Shown: positions 14,158-21,867 of the stretch, piece after piece
Position numbering within the stretch: the stretch's first letter is position 1
Layout of the letters: each line of letters starts with the position of its first letter
Assembly: GCA_019418605.1 (NCBI GenBank)
Contig: DYBN01000004.1
Coordinates: forward strand, 1 to 30,785
Direction: 5' to 3'
Source of the DNA: Sutterella sp.
Lineage (GTDB): Bacteria > Pseudomonadota > Gammaproteobacteria > Burkholderiales > Burkholderiaceae_F
DNA: 30,785 bases
Program-made: the position numbers and the translations under genes
The notes under the pieces: generated by a model
Seen by the model: the letters and a program-made list of their open reading frames with translations, nothing else
Told to the model about the DNA's origin: nothing
The model's database searches: none

Positions 14158-16209
14158 TTAATCCTCCTCGGCCTTGCGGCTGAACTTGCTTGCGAGCTCG
14201 GCCTGCTTTTGCGCGGGCACGGGCTGGTAGCCCGCAAGGTCCATCGTGAAGGCGCCTGCGCCCTGCGTGATCGCGTGCAGGCGCGTGGCATAGCCGTCAA
14301 GCTCCGAGAGCGGGGCCGTGGCGCGGATTTCCATCAGGCCGCCGGGCAGGTTGTCGGTGCCCGCGATCTGGCCGCGGCGGCTTGCGAGGTCGCCCGTGAT
14401 GTCGCCCATGCAGCTGTCGGGCGCCGTGATGAGAATCTCCACGATCGGCTCGAGCACCTGGGGGGCTGCCTTTGCGAGCGCATCGAGCATCGCCTTTCTG
14501 CCGGCTGCAACGAAGGCGACTTCCTTGGAGTCGACCGGGTGCGACTTGCCGTCGTAGACCACCACGCGCAGGTCCTCAATCGGGTAGCCCGCGACGTAGC
14601 CCTGCGAGAGCACCTCGCGCACGCCCTTTTCAACGGCCGGGATCAGGTTGTAGGGAATGACGCCGCCCTTGACCTGGTCGACGAACTCAAAGCCCGATCC
14701 GCGCGGCAGCGGCTCCACGCGCAGATACACCTCGCCGAACTGGCCGGCGCCGCCCGTTTGCTTCTTGTGGCGGGCGTGCCCTTCGGCGGGCTGGCTGATC
14801 GTTTCGCGGTAGGGCACCGACGGGTTGCTCGTGATCACTTCGAGCTTGAACTGATCCTTCATGCGCTCGAGCACCGTGCGCACGTGCATCTCGGTGAGCC
14901 CGCGCAGGACGGTTTCGTTGAGCACCACGTCGTGGTCGACGGCAAGCGTCGGATCCTCGGCGAGCATCTTGTTTAAAACTTCGCTCATGCGGCCTTCATC
15001 GCCGCGGCGAGCCGGTGCGATCGCAAGACCGAACATGGGCTTGGGGAAGGGAAGAGGCCGCATGCGGATGCCGTCGTCGGCGGGGTCCGAGTGCAGGATG
15101 CAGCCGTAGGTGAGCTCGTCAATTTTGTTGAGAGCCCCGATGTCGCCCGGGTGCAGCTCGTCGGTCTCGGTCGTGTTCTTGCCCTGAAGCAGCAGGGGAC
15201 GCGCCACCTTGATGGGCTTTTTGATGTCGTCGACATACAGAGTCGACCCCGGGGTGATGCGGCCCTGGTGCACGCGAAAGACGCCGATCTTGCCCACAAA
15301 CGGGTCGCTTACCACCTTGAAGACGTGCGCGATGACGGGCTTGGAAGCGTCAGGCGTCGTCGTCACCGGGTTGCCGTCCTTGTCGGTAAAGAGCGCATCG
15401 TTGGCTTCGGCAGGCGAGGGCAGATGGCGGATGATGACCTTCATGAAGTCGCGGATGCCGATGAGCTTTTTGGCGCTCGTAAAGCAAACCGGAATGATGT
15501 GGCCCTCTCTGAGCGCCTTTGTAATCGGCGCGTGCAGCGTGGCCGGGTCGGCGTCGCCCTCTTCGAGGTAGCGCTCCATCGTCTCGTCGTCGACTTCGAC
15601 CACGCGCTCGATGAAGGCGCGGTGCACGTCGTGCACGCTCATGATGTCGGCGTCGCCGTGGTCGCGGTCAAAGCAGTCGATGACGCGCGTGGCGCCCTTG
15701 GTGGGAAGATTGATGGGAAGAACACCGCTGCCGAAGGCTTCCTGCAACTCTTTGAGAAGCGCGGTGAGGTCAACGTCGGGCGCATCGATCTTGTTGATGA
15801 TGATGACGCGGCACAGACCCCGCTCCTCGGCCCACTTCATCATGCGCCGGGTCATGAGCTCGATCCCCTTGGTGGCGTCGACCACGACGGCCACCGACTT
15901 CACGGCGTCCAGGGCCGAAAGAGCCTGACCGACGTAGTCCGGATACCCCGGGGTGTCGATGACGTGAATGCGTACGGGAGTCAGGTCGGGCATGGCGGTC
16001 TCAAGGTGCACGACGGCCATGCGAAGCGAATGGCCTGCTGCCTTTTCCTGCGGATCGTTGTCGCAGACGGTGTTGCCGCGCTCAACGCTGCCGACTTCAG
16101 CGATCGCACCCGAGCGCATGAGCATGGCTTCGATAAGACTCGTCTTGCCGCTCGCGCCGTGCCCGACCAACGCTATGGTACGAAGGTTTTCTGTGGGGAA
16201 GTTCGACAT
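14158..16209 (-). CDS. EF-G-like translational GTPase (EF-G2 type)
   Basis: Paralogue of elongation factor G, 683 residues, with the EF-G domain order: GTPase, EF-Tu domain 2, EFG_III, EFG_IV and EFG_C. The P-loop is GHGASGKT (16-23), G3 is DTPGYPDY (85-92) and G4 is NKID (139-142). In standard EF-G the G3 reads DTPGH and that histidine is needed for GTP hydrolysis; here it is Tyr89. The switch I motif RGITI is replaced by AAGHSLRMAV (57-66). Both changes are typical of the divergent EF-G2 subfamily, so this is probably not the main elongation factor. The ATG at 16209 has GGAGG seven bases upstream. It is a single-gene transcript, and the canonical fusA (usually beside rpsG and tuf) should lie elsewhere. 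Proposed roles of such paralogues include ribosome rescue or economical translation. Confidence 0.9.
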   Translation of the reverse strand: MSNFPTENLRTIALVGHGASGKTSLIEAMLMRSGAIAEVGSVERGNTVCDNDPQEKAAGHSLRMAVVHLETAMPDLTPVRIHVIDTPGYPDYVGQALSALDAVKSVAVVVDATKGIELMTRRMMKWAEERGLCRVIIINKIDAPDVDLTALLKELQEAFGSGVLPINLPTKGATRVIDCFDRDHGDADIMSVHDVHRAFIERVVEVDDETMERYLEEGDADPATLHAPITKALREGHIIPVCFTSAKKLIGIRDFMKVIIRHLPSPAEANDALFTDKDGNPVTTTPDASKPVIAHVFKVVSDPFVGKIGVFRVHQGRITPGSTLYVDDIKKPIKVARPLLLQGKNTTETDELHPGDIGALNKIDELTYGCILHSDPADDGIRMRPLPFPKPMFGLAIAPARRGDEGRMSEVLNKMLAEDPTLAVDHDVVLNETVLRGLTEMHVRTVLERMKDQFKLEVITSNPSVPYRETISQPAEGHARHKKQTGGAGQFGEVYLRVEPLPRGSGFEFVDQVKGGVIPYNLIPAVEKGVREVLSQGYVAGYPIEDLRVVVYDGKSHPVDSKEVAFVAAGRKAMLDALAKAAPQVLEPIVEILITAPDSCMGDITGDLASRRGQIAGTDNLPGGLMEIRATAPLSELDGYATRLHAITQGAGAFTMDLAGYQPVPAQKQAELASKFSRKAEED

Positions 16210-16524
16210 ACAAATCCTCCGGTATTTGTCACAAACGAATTTCGTTCATTCTGCACCCAAGGAGTGCAAAAAGACAAACGCGCCGCGCGCAAAGCCTCCG
16301 GCCGGCGGCCTTCTGACTTTCATATGGCAAAAGACGTAGGGATTTCTCCTTTGGGGCTTTGCCCGTCCCGGCCGTCAGGTCCGGCGGGCCGCACCGATAT
16401 GATCAAAAAAGGGAAAAGGCGCGTGTTTTGCCTTTCGCGCAAAGCCCGCGGCTTGATCCGCAGGCGCAGCCCGCGTGAAAAGCAAGCGCCCTTTGAAACT
16501 CCTTTTTGATCGACGGAGGCAAAC
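16210..16524. other. Divergent control region, EF-G-like gene and P1 peptidase
   Basis: This 315-base gap shows no gene. Two dyads lie close to the EF-G-like start: AACGAA-T-TTCGTT (16234-16246) and TGCAC-N7-GTGCA (16252-16268). On the plus strand TATGAT (16398-16403) could be a -10 for the peptidase, but no -35 is evident. Confidence 0.5.
16234..16246. promoter_or_regulatory. AACGAATTTCGTT dyad in the EF-G-like leader
   Basis: A 6-bp inverted repeat with a one-base centre lies 25 bases upstream of the EF-G-like ATG. It is symmetrical like a dimeric repressor site and sits where binding could block transcription. Confidence 0.35.
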
Positions 16525-17688
16525 ATGAATCGATTGGCAAAAGGCGTTGTTGCGGCCGCTCTCGCGGCTTTCTGCGTTTCGTCGGCTTTAGCCGAAGAGG
16601 GCGCCAAGCGCCCGCGCGAGTACGGCATTGAAATCGGCGTGCTGCAGCCCGGGCCCAACAATGCGATTACCGACGTCAAGGGCGTTTTGGTCGGGCAGGT
16701 GAACGTGCATGACGACGCCCGCGGCGCGCACACGGGCGTGACCGCCGTGCTGCCGCACGCGGGCAACATCTTCAAGTCCAAGGTCCCTGCGGGAATTTTC
16801 TTGGGCAACGCCTTCGGCAAGCTTGCGGGCTACCCGCAGGTGAAGGAACTTGGCAACATCGAAACGCCCATCGTGCTTACCAACACGCTTAACATCGCCG
16901 CGGGCCTTGACGGCATCATCGACTACACCTTCTCCTTTGAAGACAACAAGAACGTGCGAAGCGTCAACGGCATCGTCGGCGAAACCAACGACGGCGGCAT
17001 CAACGACATCCGCGCGCGCTTTGTCACGAGCAAGGACGTGCTCGCGGCCATCAAGGGCGCCAAGTCCGGGCCCGTTGAAGAAGGCTCGGTCGGCGCGGGC
17101 TCGGGCACCAAGGCCTTTGGCTTTAAGGGCGGCATCGGCACGGCCTCGCGCGTGCTGCCTTCGAGCATGGGCGGCTGGACCATTGGCGTGCTGGTGCAGA
17201 CCAACTTCGGCGGCCTCCTCACCATTGACGGCGTTGAGGTCGGCAAGGCGCTCGGAGGGTACCCTTATCAAAAGGAGATTGAGAGCGCCGACGGCTCGAT
17301 CATGATGGTCGTGGCTACCGATGCGCCGCTTGAAGCCCGCAATCTTGAAAGGCTTGCCAAGCGCGCCTTCATGGGCATGGCAAAGACGGGCGGCGTGGCC
17401 TCAAACGGGTCGGGGGACTTCGTGATCGCCTTTTCGACCGCCGAAGACATGCGCGTGCCTCATGAAGCCAAGGCCCTTGCCAAGGTAAACATGAACGTCG
17501 TGCAAAACGACGACATGACGCCCATCTTCATGGCCGCCATCGAGGCCACCGAAGAGGCGATTGTCAATTCGCTTTTTGCCGCAACCGACGTCAAGGGCTA
17601 TGACGGCAAGGTTTCCAAGGCGCTGCCGATCAAGACCGTGCTTGAGATGATGCAAAAGGAGGGAAAGCTCAAGGGCGCGGCCAAGTAG
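16525..17688 (+). CDS. Secreted P1-family (S58, DmpA-type) aminopeptidase
   Basis: Member of peptidase family S58/P1 (DmpA, BapA), self-processing N-terminal nucleophile enzymes that release N-terminal amino acids from peptides, including D- or beta-amino acids in characterised members. A signal peptide MNRLAKGVVAAALAAFCVSS with ALA at 21-23 points to periplasmic export. The core has GVTAVLPH, LTNTLNIAAGLDGIIDY, the glycine-rich SVGAGSGTKAFGFKGGIG and TASR. The Ser of TASR is the likely autoproteolytic nucleophile, by family analogy. Late conserved blocks GDFVIAFST and ATEEAIVNSLF are present. It is 387 residues, complete. The ATG at 16525 has GGAGG six bases before it. It is a single-gene transcript ending at a good hairpin. 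Family call is firm; substrate preference unknown. Confidence 0.9.
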   Translation: MNRLAKGVVAAALAAFCVSSALAEEGAKRPREYGIEIGVLQPGPNNAITDVKGVLVGQVNVHDDARGAHTGVTAVLPHAGNIFKSKVPAGIFLGNAFGKLAGYPQVKELGNIETPIVLTNTLNIAAGLDGIIDYTFSFEDNKNVRSVNGIVGETNDGGINDIRARFVTSKDVLAAIKGAKSGPVEEGSVGAGSGTKAFGFKGGIGTASRVLPSSMGGWTIGVLVQTNFGGLLTIDGVEVGKALGGYPYQKEIESADGSIMMVVATDAPLEARNLERLAKRAFMGMAKTGGVASNGSGDFVIAFSTAEDMRVPHEAKALAKVNMNVVQNDDMTPIFMAAIEATEEAIVNSLFAATDVKGYDGKVSKALPIKTVLEMMQKEGKLKGAAK

Positions 17689-17709
17689 GAAGCGCGAGCG
17701 CAAAAAAAA

Positions 17710-17733
17710 CGGGGAGGCGAAACCGCTTCCCCG
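17710..17733 (-). terminator. Intrinsic terminator of ahpC
   Basis: CGGGGAGGCG (17710-17719) and CGCTTCCCCG (17724-17733) form a 10-bp stem with one G-U pair and an AAAC loop. On the minus strand it is followed at once by eight T residues (17709-17702), the classical form. Confidence 0.85.
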
Positions 17734-17739
17734 CTTGGC

Positions 17740-17772
17740 AAAGACCGGGCGCGAGGCCCCTTTGGTCTTTTT
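17740..17772 (+). terminator. Intrinsic terminator of the P1 peptidase gene
   Basis: AAAGACC (17740-17746) pairs with GGTCTTT (17764-17770), with an inner GGGC/GCCC helix. A T-run ends the structure on the plus strand. It is separate from the neighbouring minus-strand terminator, so the two convergent genes each have their own. Confidence 0.75.
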
Positions 17773-17800
17773 GTCCTTGCGATTTACTGATCTTCAGGCT

Positions 17801-18364
17801 TTAGATCTTGCCCACGAGCTCGGTCGAGGGCGTGAGCGTCTTGTCGCCCGGGCGCCACTTGGCGGGGCAGACTTCGGCCGGGTTGGCGGCCACGTACTGC
17901 GCGGCCTGAACCTTGCGCAGCAGCTCGTGCGCGTCGCGGCCGATGTTGCCGTTGTGCAGTTCGACGACCACGACCTGGCCCTCGGGGTTGACGACGAACG
18001 TGCCGCGCTCGGCCAGACCGTCCTCTTCAATGAGAACGCCGAAGTTGCGGCAGATCGTGCCCGTGGGGTCGCCCACCATCGGGAAGCGCACCTTGCCCAC
18101 GGCAGGGCTCGAGGCGTGCCAGGCCATGTGCGTGAAGTGCGTGTCAGTCGACACGGAATAGATTTCAACGCCGAGCTTCTGGAATTCCTCGTAGGTGTCG
18201 GCAAGGTCCTCAAGCTCGGTCGGGCAGATGAACGTGAAGTCGGCCGGGTAGAAGAAGACGACCGACCACTTGCCGTGCAGATCGGCCTGCGTCACGTCAA
18301 TGAAGTCGCCGTCCTTGAAGGCCTTGGCGGAAAAGGGAAGCACTTCGGTGCGAAGAATCGACAT
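17801..18364 (-). CDS. ahpC: 2-Cys peroxiredoxin (alkyl hydroperoxide reductase subunit C)
   Basis: Cytoplasmic peroxidase that reduces hydrogen peroxide and organic hydroperoxides. The peroxidatic Cys47 lies in FTFICPTELEDL and the resolving Cys166 in EVCPAKW, as in typical AhpC. Length is 187 residues, identical to the usual size. The ATG at 18364 has GGAG about nine bases upstream. The gene stands alone with its own intrinsic terminator; no ahpF is in the window, so the electron donor is encoded elsewhere. An ATTGA-N3-TCAAT dyad lies 43 bases upstream of the start and could bind a stress or iron regulator. Confidence 0.97.
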   Translation of the reverse strand: MSILRTEVLPFSAKAFKDGDFIDVTQADLHGKWSVVFFYPADFTFICPTELEDLADTYEEFQKLGVEIYSVSTDTHFTHMAWHASSPAVGKVRFPMVGDPTGTICRNFGVLIEEDGLAERGTFVVNPEGQVVVVELHNGNIGRDAHELLRKVQAAQYVAANPAEVCPAKWRPGDKTLTPSTELVGKI

Positions 18365-18835
18365 AGCTAAATCTCCAAAAAGGCGTACGCAAAAAAGTCA
18401 AACAGGATTGATTCTCAATTGCGATGATTTTTCAGGTGCCTGCACTCTAACACGCAAAGCGCCCGAACAAGCCCGCGGCAAATGCAACAAATTGCGAAAG
18501 CGCTCAAATTGCGCTCCGGGCGCGCGTGCAAAATGAAGGTCAACTCATTGATTTAAAAGGAAAAATGCGCCATCCGGCAGGGGGCTTGAAAGACCCGCGG
18601 AGGATTCTTTCCCTATGAGCTTAATAGGAAATGCCAATTGCGCGGCGCCCCTTGCGCCAAAGGGCGCGATGCGCTTGCGTTGGCTCCCTGCGGCAGTGTG
18701 AAGCCTCGGCACTAGCGGGCCCTCGTTTATCATGTGGCAGGCCTTTTGACGGAGGCGCGGCAAAATCGCTTTTTTGCCTTTGGGTCCCGTCAAGGACACG
18801 AACAACACGTTTGGCACAGGGAGGCGAACAAAGCC
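18365..18835. other. Divergent gap between ahpC and hisN
   Basis: In these 471 bases I see no convincing gene. It carries the ATTGATTCTCAAT dyad (18407-18419), a direct repeat AAATTGCG (18489-18496 and 18506-18513, 17 bases apart) with a related AATTGCG at 18417-18423, a small dyad CCTAT-N7-ATAGG (18612-18628) and GCGCCC/GGGCGC (18645-18667). TATCAT (18728-18733) is a possible hisN -10. The length and structure leave room for a small RNA, but I cannot define one. Confidence 0.45.
18407..18419. promoter_or_regulatory. ATTGA-N3-TCAAT dyad upstream of ahpC
   Basis: This perfect 5-bp inverted repeat contains TGAGAAT on the minus strand, which resembles half of a Fur box; the other half matches poorly. 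It is suitably placed to control ahpC. Confidence 0.35.
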
Positions 18836-19681
18836 GTGGCGTACGACAAACTCACGATGCAGGCGACCGAAGAGGAAAAGGCGCTTTTCATCCCCTTTTT
18901 TAACGAACTGATCGACGCCGCCTTCGGCGTCATTGCCTCGAAGTTTCTTCGCGGCATCCACGTCGAAGACAAGAGCAACGGCACGCCCGTGACCGAAGCC
19001 GACAAGGGGGCCGAGCGCATCATGCGCGGCATGATCGAAGAGCGCTTCCCCTCGCACGGCATTTTTGGCGAAGAGTACGGCGTGAAGGACTCTGCCGAGA
19101 CCGCGGGCGTGCGCTACCGCTGGATTCTCGATCCCGTCGACGGCACGAGAAGCTTCATTACCAATTCGTTTTTATTCGGCACCTTGATTGCGCTTGAGCG
19201 TGACGAAGGCGAGGGCTTTCGGCCCCTCATTTCCTCCATTTCTCATGCCGCGGCGGGCGTGCGCACGATCGGCACGCGTGAAAAAACGACCATGTCGGTG
19301 AAAACGGCCTGCACGAGCTTTGAGCGAGAGCTGCACGTGCGGCCCTGCAGCGATCTTTCGCAGGCGACGCTTCTTGCGACAAGCCACTGGACGACGCCTG
19401 AACAAAAAGGGGATGCGCGCATGCAGAAGGTGATCGACGCCGTGAAGCTCTACCGCACGATGGGAGACTGCTTCGGGTACTTTGCCGTCGCAAGCGGCGG
19501 CGCCGACATCATGATCGATCCCGATTTGTGCTACTGGGACGTGGCGGCGCTGCTTCCCGTCGTCGAAGGCGCGGGCGGGGTCATCACCTCCGTCTCGGGC
19601 GGCAATCCCTTGAAAGAGCTTTCGGCCGTCTGCACGGCCGGAGGCCCGGTTCACGAGCAGGTGCTCGCGATGCTGCGCTAG
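18836..19681 (+). CDS. hisN: Histidinol-phosphatase of the inositol monophosphatase family
   Basis: Magnesium-dependent phosphatase of the IMPase fold, closest by eye to the HisN histidinol-phosphatases that remove phosphate from L-histidinol phosphate in histidine synthesis. Metal-site motifs are complete: GEEYG with acidic residues 79-80, DPVDGTRSF (99-107) and WDVAALLPVVEGAGG (from 234). The HisN-like blocks FLFGTLIALERDEG and LHVRPCSDLSQATL favour this over CysQ or true inositol phosphatases. The start is taken as GTG 18836, preceded by GGGAGG, giving 281 residues. An ATG at 18857 lacks a ribosome site, and the open frame from 18734 adds sequence unlike the family. It is monocistronic, with no other his gene nearby. 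Confidence 0.8.
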   Translation: MAYDKLTMQATEEEKALFIPFFNELIDAAFGVIASKFLRGIHVEDKSNGTPVTEADKGAERIMRGMIEERFPSHGIFGEEYGVKDSAETAGVRYRWILDPVDGTRSFITNSFLFGTLIALERDEGEGFRPLISSISHAAAGVRTIGTREKTTMSVKTACTSFERELHVRPCSDLSQATLLATSHWTTPEQKGDARMQKVIDAVKLYRTMGDCFGYFAVASGGADIMIDPDLCYWDVAALLPVVEGAGGVITSVSGGNPLKELSAVCTAGGPVHEQVLAMLR

Positions 19682-19690
19682 CGCCGCGGC

Positions 19691-19716
19691 GCCCCGGCGG
19701 AGCCCGGTGCCGGGGC
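19691..19716 (+). repeat. GC-rich hairpin after hisN
   Basis: GCCCCGGC (19691-19698) and GCCGGGGC (19709-19716) form a perfect 8-bp stem ten bases past the stop codon. There is no T-run after it. Confidence 0.5.
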
Positions 19717-19803
19717 GTGTCGCCGCAGCCGGCGCGGGGAGGCTTTCAGAGATAATCCTTCAAAATGCAGTAATTTGAAGTTTTAAGCTGATGAAAAGTC
19801 CAA

Positions 19804-19860
19804 AGGCGCCTGCGGGATAATCCTACGTGTGAAGGGGTTTTCGGCCCGCAGGCGCCTCTT
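19804..19860 (+). terminator. Long-stem hairpin, probable hisN terminator
   Basis: AGGCGCCTGCGGG (19804-19816) pairs perfectly with CCCGCAGGCGCCT (19845-19857) over 13 bp around a 28-base loop. CTTT follows. It could end hisN transcription, but it is 120 bases past the stop and abuts the next promoter, so another role is possible. Confidence 0.5.
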
Positions 19861-19866
19861 TACAAT
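19861..19866 (+). promoter_or_regulatory. Candidate -10 box (TACAAT) of the C69 dipeptidase gene
   Basis: TACAAT directly after the preceding hairpin. The start point would fall near 19873, so the transcript would begin with the hairpin at 19874. The -35 position (TTTTCG at 17 bases) is a poor match. Confidence 0.45.
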
Positions 19867-19873
19867 GCCTCGG

Positions 19874-19973
19874 ATCGGACGTGACGGGAGTAGTTGAGCA
19901 CCTACGTCCGATAGACCGTCAAGGCGGGAATTGATTCAATTGTCGCAAGCGCCGCTATCGCGCTTTTCCCGCC
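19874..19973 (+). ncRNA. Structured leader RNA upstream of the C69 dipeptidase (candidate cis-regulatory element)
   Basis: A set of nested pairings fills the leader. A 5' hairpin is made by ATCGGACGT (19874-19882) with ACGTCCGAT (19904-19912), 9 bp. A three-way junction follows: outer stem GGCGGG (19923-19928) with CCCGCC (19968-19973), enclosing AATTG (19929-19933) with CAATT (19937-19941), and AAGCGC (19947-19952) with GCGCTT (19960-19965). GACGG (19883-19887) in the first loop could also pair with CCGTC (19916-19920). The ribosome site AAGGAG lies 15 bases after the junction closes. I do not recognise a known riboswitch class. Structure is read from sequence; function is inference. Confidence 0.45.
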
Positions 19974-20001
19974 GGTCTTGTTTTGTGCAAGGAGCATCCC
20001 C

Positions 20002-21852
20002 ATGCAAAACACCATCAAACTCTCCGCTCTCGCAGTCGGAGCAGCGCTTTTTTCTCTTTCCCTTCAAGCCCAGGCCTGTTCCACCGTCATCGTCGGCAAG
20101 GACGTCTCCGAGACGGGCAACATTCTCATCGCCCACAACGAAGACAACGGCGGGCGCATTCTGACCGCGCAGTACTGGGTGCCGGCGGCAACTCACAAAA
20201 AGGGCGAAATGATCGAATACGAGCCCGCCGCAGCCAAGATTCCGCAGGTTGAAAAGACCTTCGGCTTTTACTGGTCGCAGACCTTCGATCCGTCCGGCGC
20301 CTCGTTTTCCGACGGCTTTGTCAACGAAAACGGCGTCGTGATCGTCTCCAACGCCTGCACGGGCATCTACGAAGACGACATCATGCCCGTCAAGGACGGC
20401 GGCATCGGCTACGGCATTCGCCGCGTGATGGCCGAGCGCGCAACAAGCGCACGCAATGCCGTGGACATCGCCATTGATCTTTTAAAGACCTACGGGTACT
20501 TCTCTGAGGGCCGCACCTACACGATTGCCGATCCAAAGGAGGCTTGGCAGATTGCCATTCATCAGGGAAACACATGGGTCGCGCGCCGCATCAAGGACAA
20601 TGAAGTCGTCTACATCCCGAACAACTTTATGATGGACAAGGTCGACGCCACCGACACGGAAAACGTGATCGTGGCTCCGGGCATGATTGAGCGCGCCATC
20701 AAAAACGGCCGCTACAAGCCCGCCCGCGAAGGCGTCTACAGCGACTTCAACTTCCGCAAGGCGGTCGCGCCCGATGAAAGGCGCCAAGCGCAGTACAACC
20801 AGTCGAGAAACCGCATTGCCTGGAAAATCATCACGGGCAAGGTGATTGAAGATCCCCAGCAGTTCCCCTACAGCGTCGTGCCGCAAAAGAAGTTTGGCGT
20901 AGCCGATCTCAAGGAGCTTTTGCGCTCGCACGAGGCCGAAATCGGCGACGATGCCGGGTGGTACCATCACAAGGGCTTTGGCATCTGCCGCCCGACGACG
21001 CATGAGTCGGTGGTCTACGACATTCGTCCCGAACCCTTGATGATTGCAGGCTACCGCACGCTCGCGCGCCCCTGCGAGACGCCCTACGTGCCGTTCTACC
21101 CGCTTGCCAAGCCCGCCGAGGGAACGGCGTTTTTGGACTGGCAGACCGCAACGGCCGAGCAGTTCAAAGGCACGCCCGAGCACTTCTCGTATCGCCCCGA
21201 CTGGAGCGTGTGGCGCTTCGTTGAAGCGGCCAACACCTTTGACTACCAAAGAGACGATCTGAAGGAAAACGGCGAGTTCATCCGCTCGCTTGAGGCGGGC
21301 TGGGCGCAGCAGCAAAAGGTTGTGGACGCCCGAGCGAAGATGCTCTTTAAGGTCTCGCCCGAGCGGGCGGCCGCCTATCTGCACGCCTGGAACGATCAGG
21401 TCTTTGCTGATGCCGCCGCGCAGGTGAGCGGCCACAGGCTTCAGAAGGCCCCGCACGCCGTCTCCGTTCTTGCCGACGTCATCGACCCCAAGAGCAGCGA
21501 GACGGTCGACATCGTGCTCTACGGCGACAAGACGCTTGACGTCAAGAAGGTGGACGCCTCGCGCATCCACGCCGGCGTCGGCCGTGCGTCCGTGGGCGCC
21601 AACGGCGTCGTGGGCGATCTTGCCAAGCCAGTCTCGCAGAGCGTGCGCGACATTGACGGCGACGGAACGCCTGATCTGATCATGCAGTTCAAGCAGGCCG
21701 ATCTTGCCAAGTACATGATCGCGGGCGCCGCCTACGATGTGTGGGTCTACGGCTTTGCGGGAGAAAAGCGCATCACGGCCTTTGACACCGTCGGCGTTGC
21801 TTCCGAAGGCTACAAGGGACCGCAAAAGCGCACCCGCGCGCATGATCTCTAA
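20002..21852 (+). CDS. Secreted C69-family dipeptidase with C-terminal DxDGDG domain
   Basis: Cysteine dipeptidase of family C69 (PepD-like), N-terminal nucleophile hydrolases that split dipeptides. Residues 1-25 are a signal peptide ending LQAQA. The next residue is Cys26 in CSTVIVGKDV, followed by GNILIAHNEDNGG, so export cleavage would expose the catalytic cysteine as the mature N-terminus. There is no lipobox at -3, so it is not a lipoprotein. The catalytic part runs to about residue 490. A further ~110 residues contain VIDPKSSETVDIVLYG and DIDGDGTPDLIMQF (550-563), a calcium-site-like motif seen in some exported proteins and not needed by ordinary C69 enzymes. The ATG at 20002 has AAGGAG eight bases upstream, giving 616 residues. 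A structured leader precedes it and an intrinsic terminator follows. Confidence 0.92.
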   Translation: MQNTIKLSALAVGAALFSLSLQAQACSTVIVGKDVSETGNILIAHNEDNGGRILTAQYWVPAATHKKGEMIEYEPAAAKIPQVEKTFGFYWSQTFDPSGASFSDGFVNENGVVIVSNACTGIYEDDIMPVKDGGIGYGIRRVMAERATSARNAVDIAIDLLKTYGYFSEGRTYTIADPKEAWQIAIHQGNTWVARRIKDNEVVYIPNNFMMDKVDATDTENVIVAPGMIERAIKNGRYKPAREGVYSDFNFRKAVAPDERRQAQYNQSRNRIAWKIITGKVIEDPQQFPYSVVPQKKFGVADLKELLRSHEAEIGDDAGWYHHKGFGICRPTTHESVVYDIRPEPLMIAGYRTLARPCETPYVPFYPLAKPAEGTAFLDWQTATAEQFKGTPEHFSYRPDWSVWRFVEAANTFDYQRDDLKENGEFIRSLEAGWAQQQKVVDARAKMLFKVSPERAAAYLHAWNDQVFADAAAQVSGHRLQKAPHAVSVLADVIDPKSSETVDIVLYGDKTLDVKKVDASRIHAGVGRASVGANGVVGDLAKPVSQSVRDIDGDGTPDLIMQFKQADLAKYMIAGAAYDVWVYGFAGEKRITAFDTVGVASEGYKGPQKRTRAHDL

Positions 21853-21867
21853 CTGAGAAAAAGCCTG

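Noticed and set aside
15091..16509. 472-codon plus-strand open frame over the EF-G-like gene
   Set aside because: Antisense shadow of a gene with all EF-G domains; the translation is Asp/His/Val-rich and not protein-like.
19886..19893. GGGAGTAG, resembling the GGGGAGUAG element of the yybP-ykoY manganese riboswitch
   Set aside because: The match is one G short, the surrounding helices do not fit that class, and the second conserved loop was not found. The leader is reported as unclassified instead.
20482..21843. 453-codon minus-strand open frame over the C69 gene
   Set aside because: Antisense to a clear exported peptidase, with no recognisable domains and shadow-like composition.
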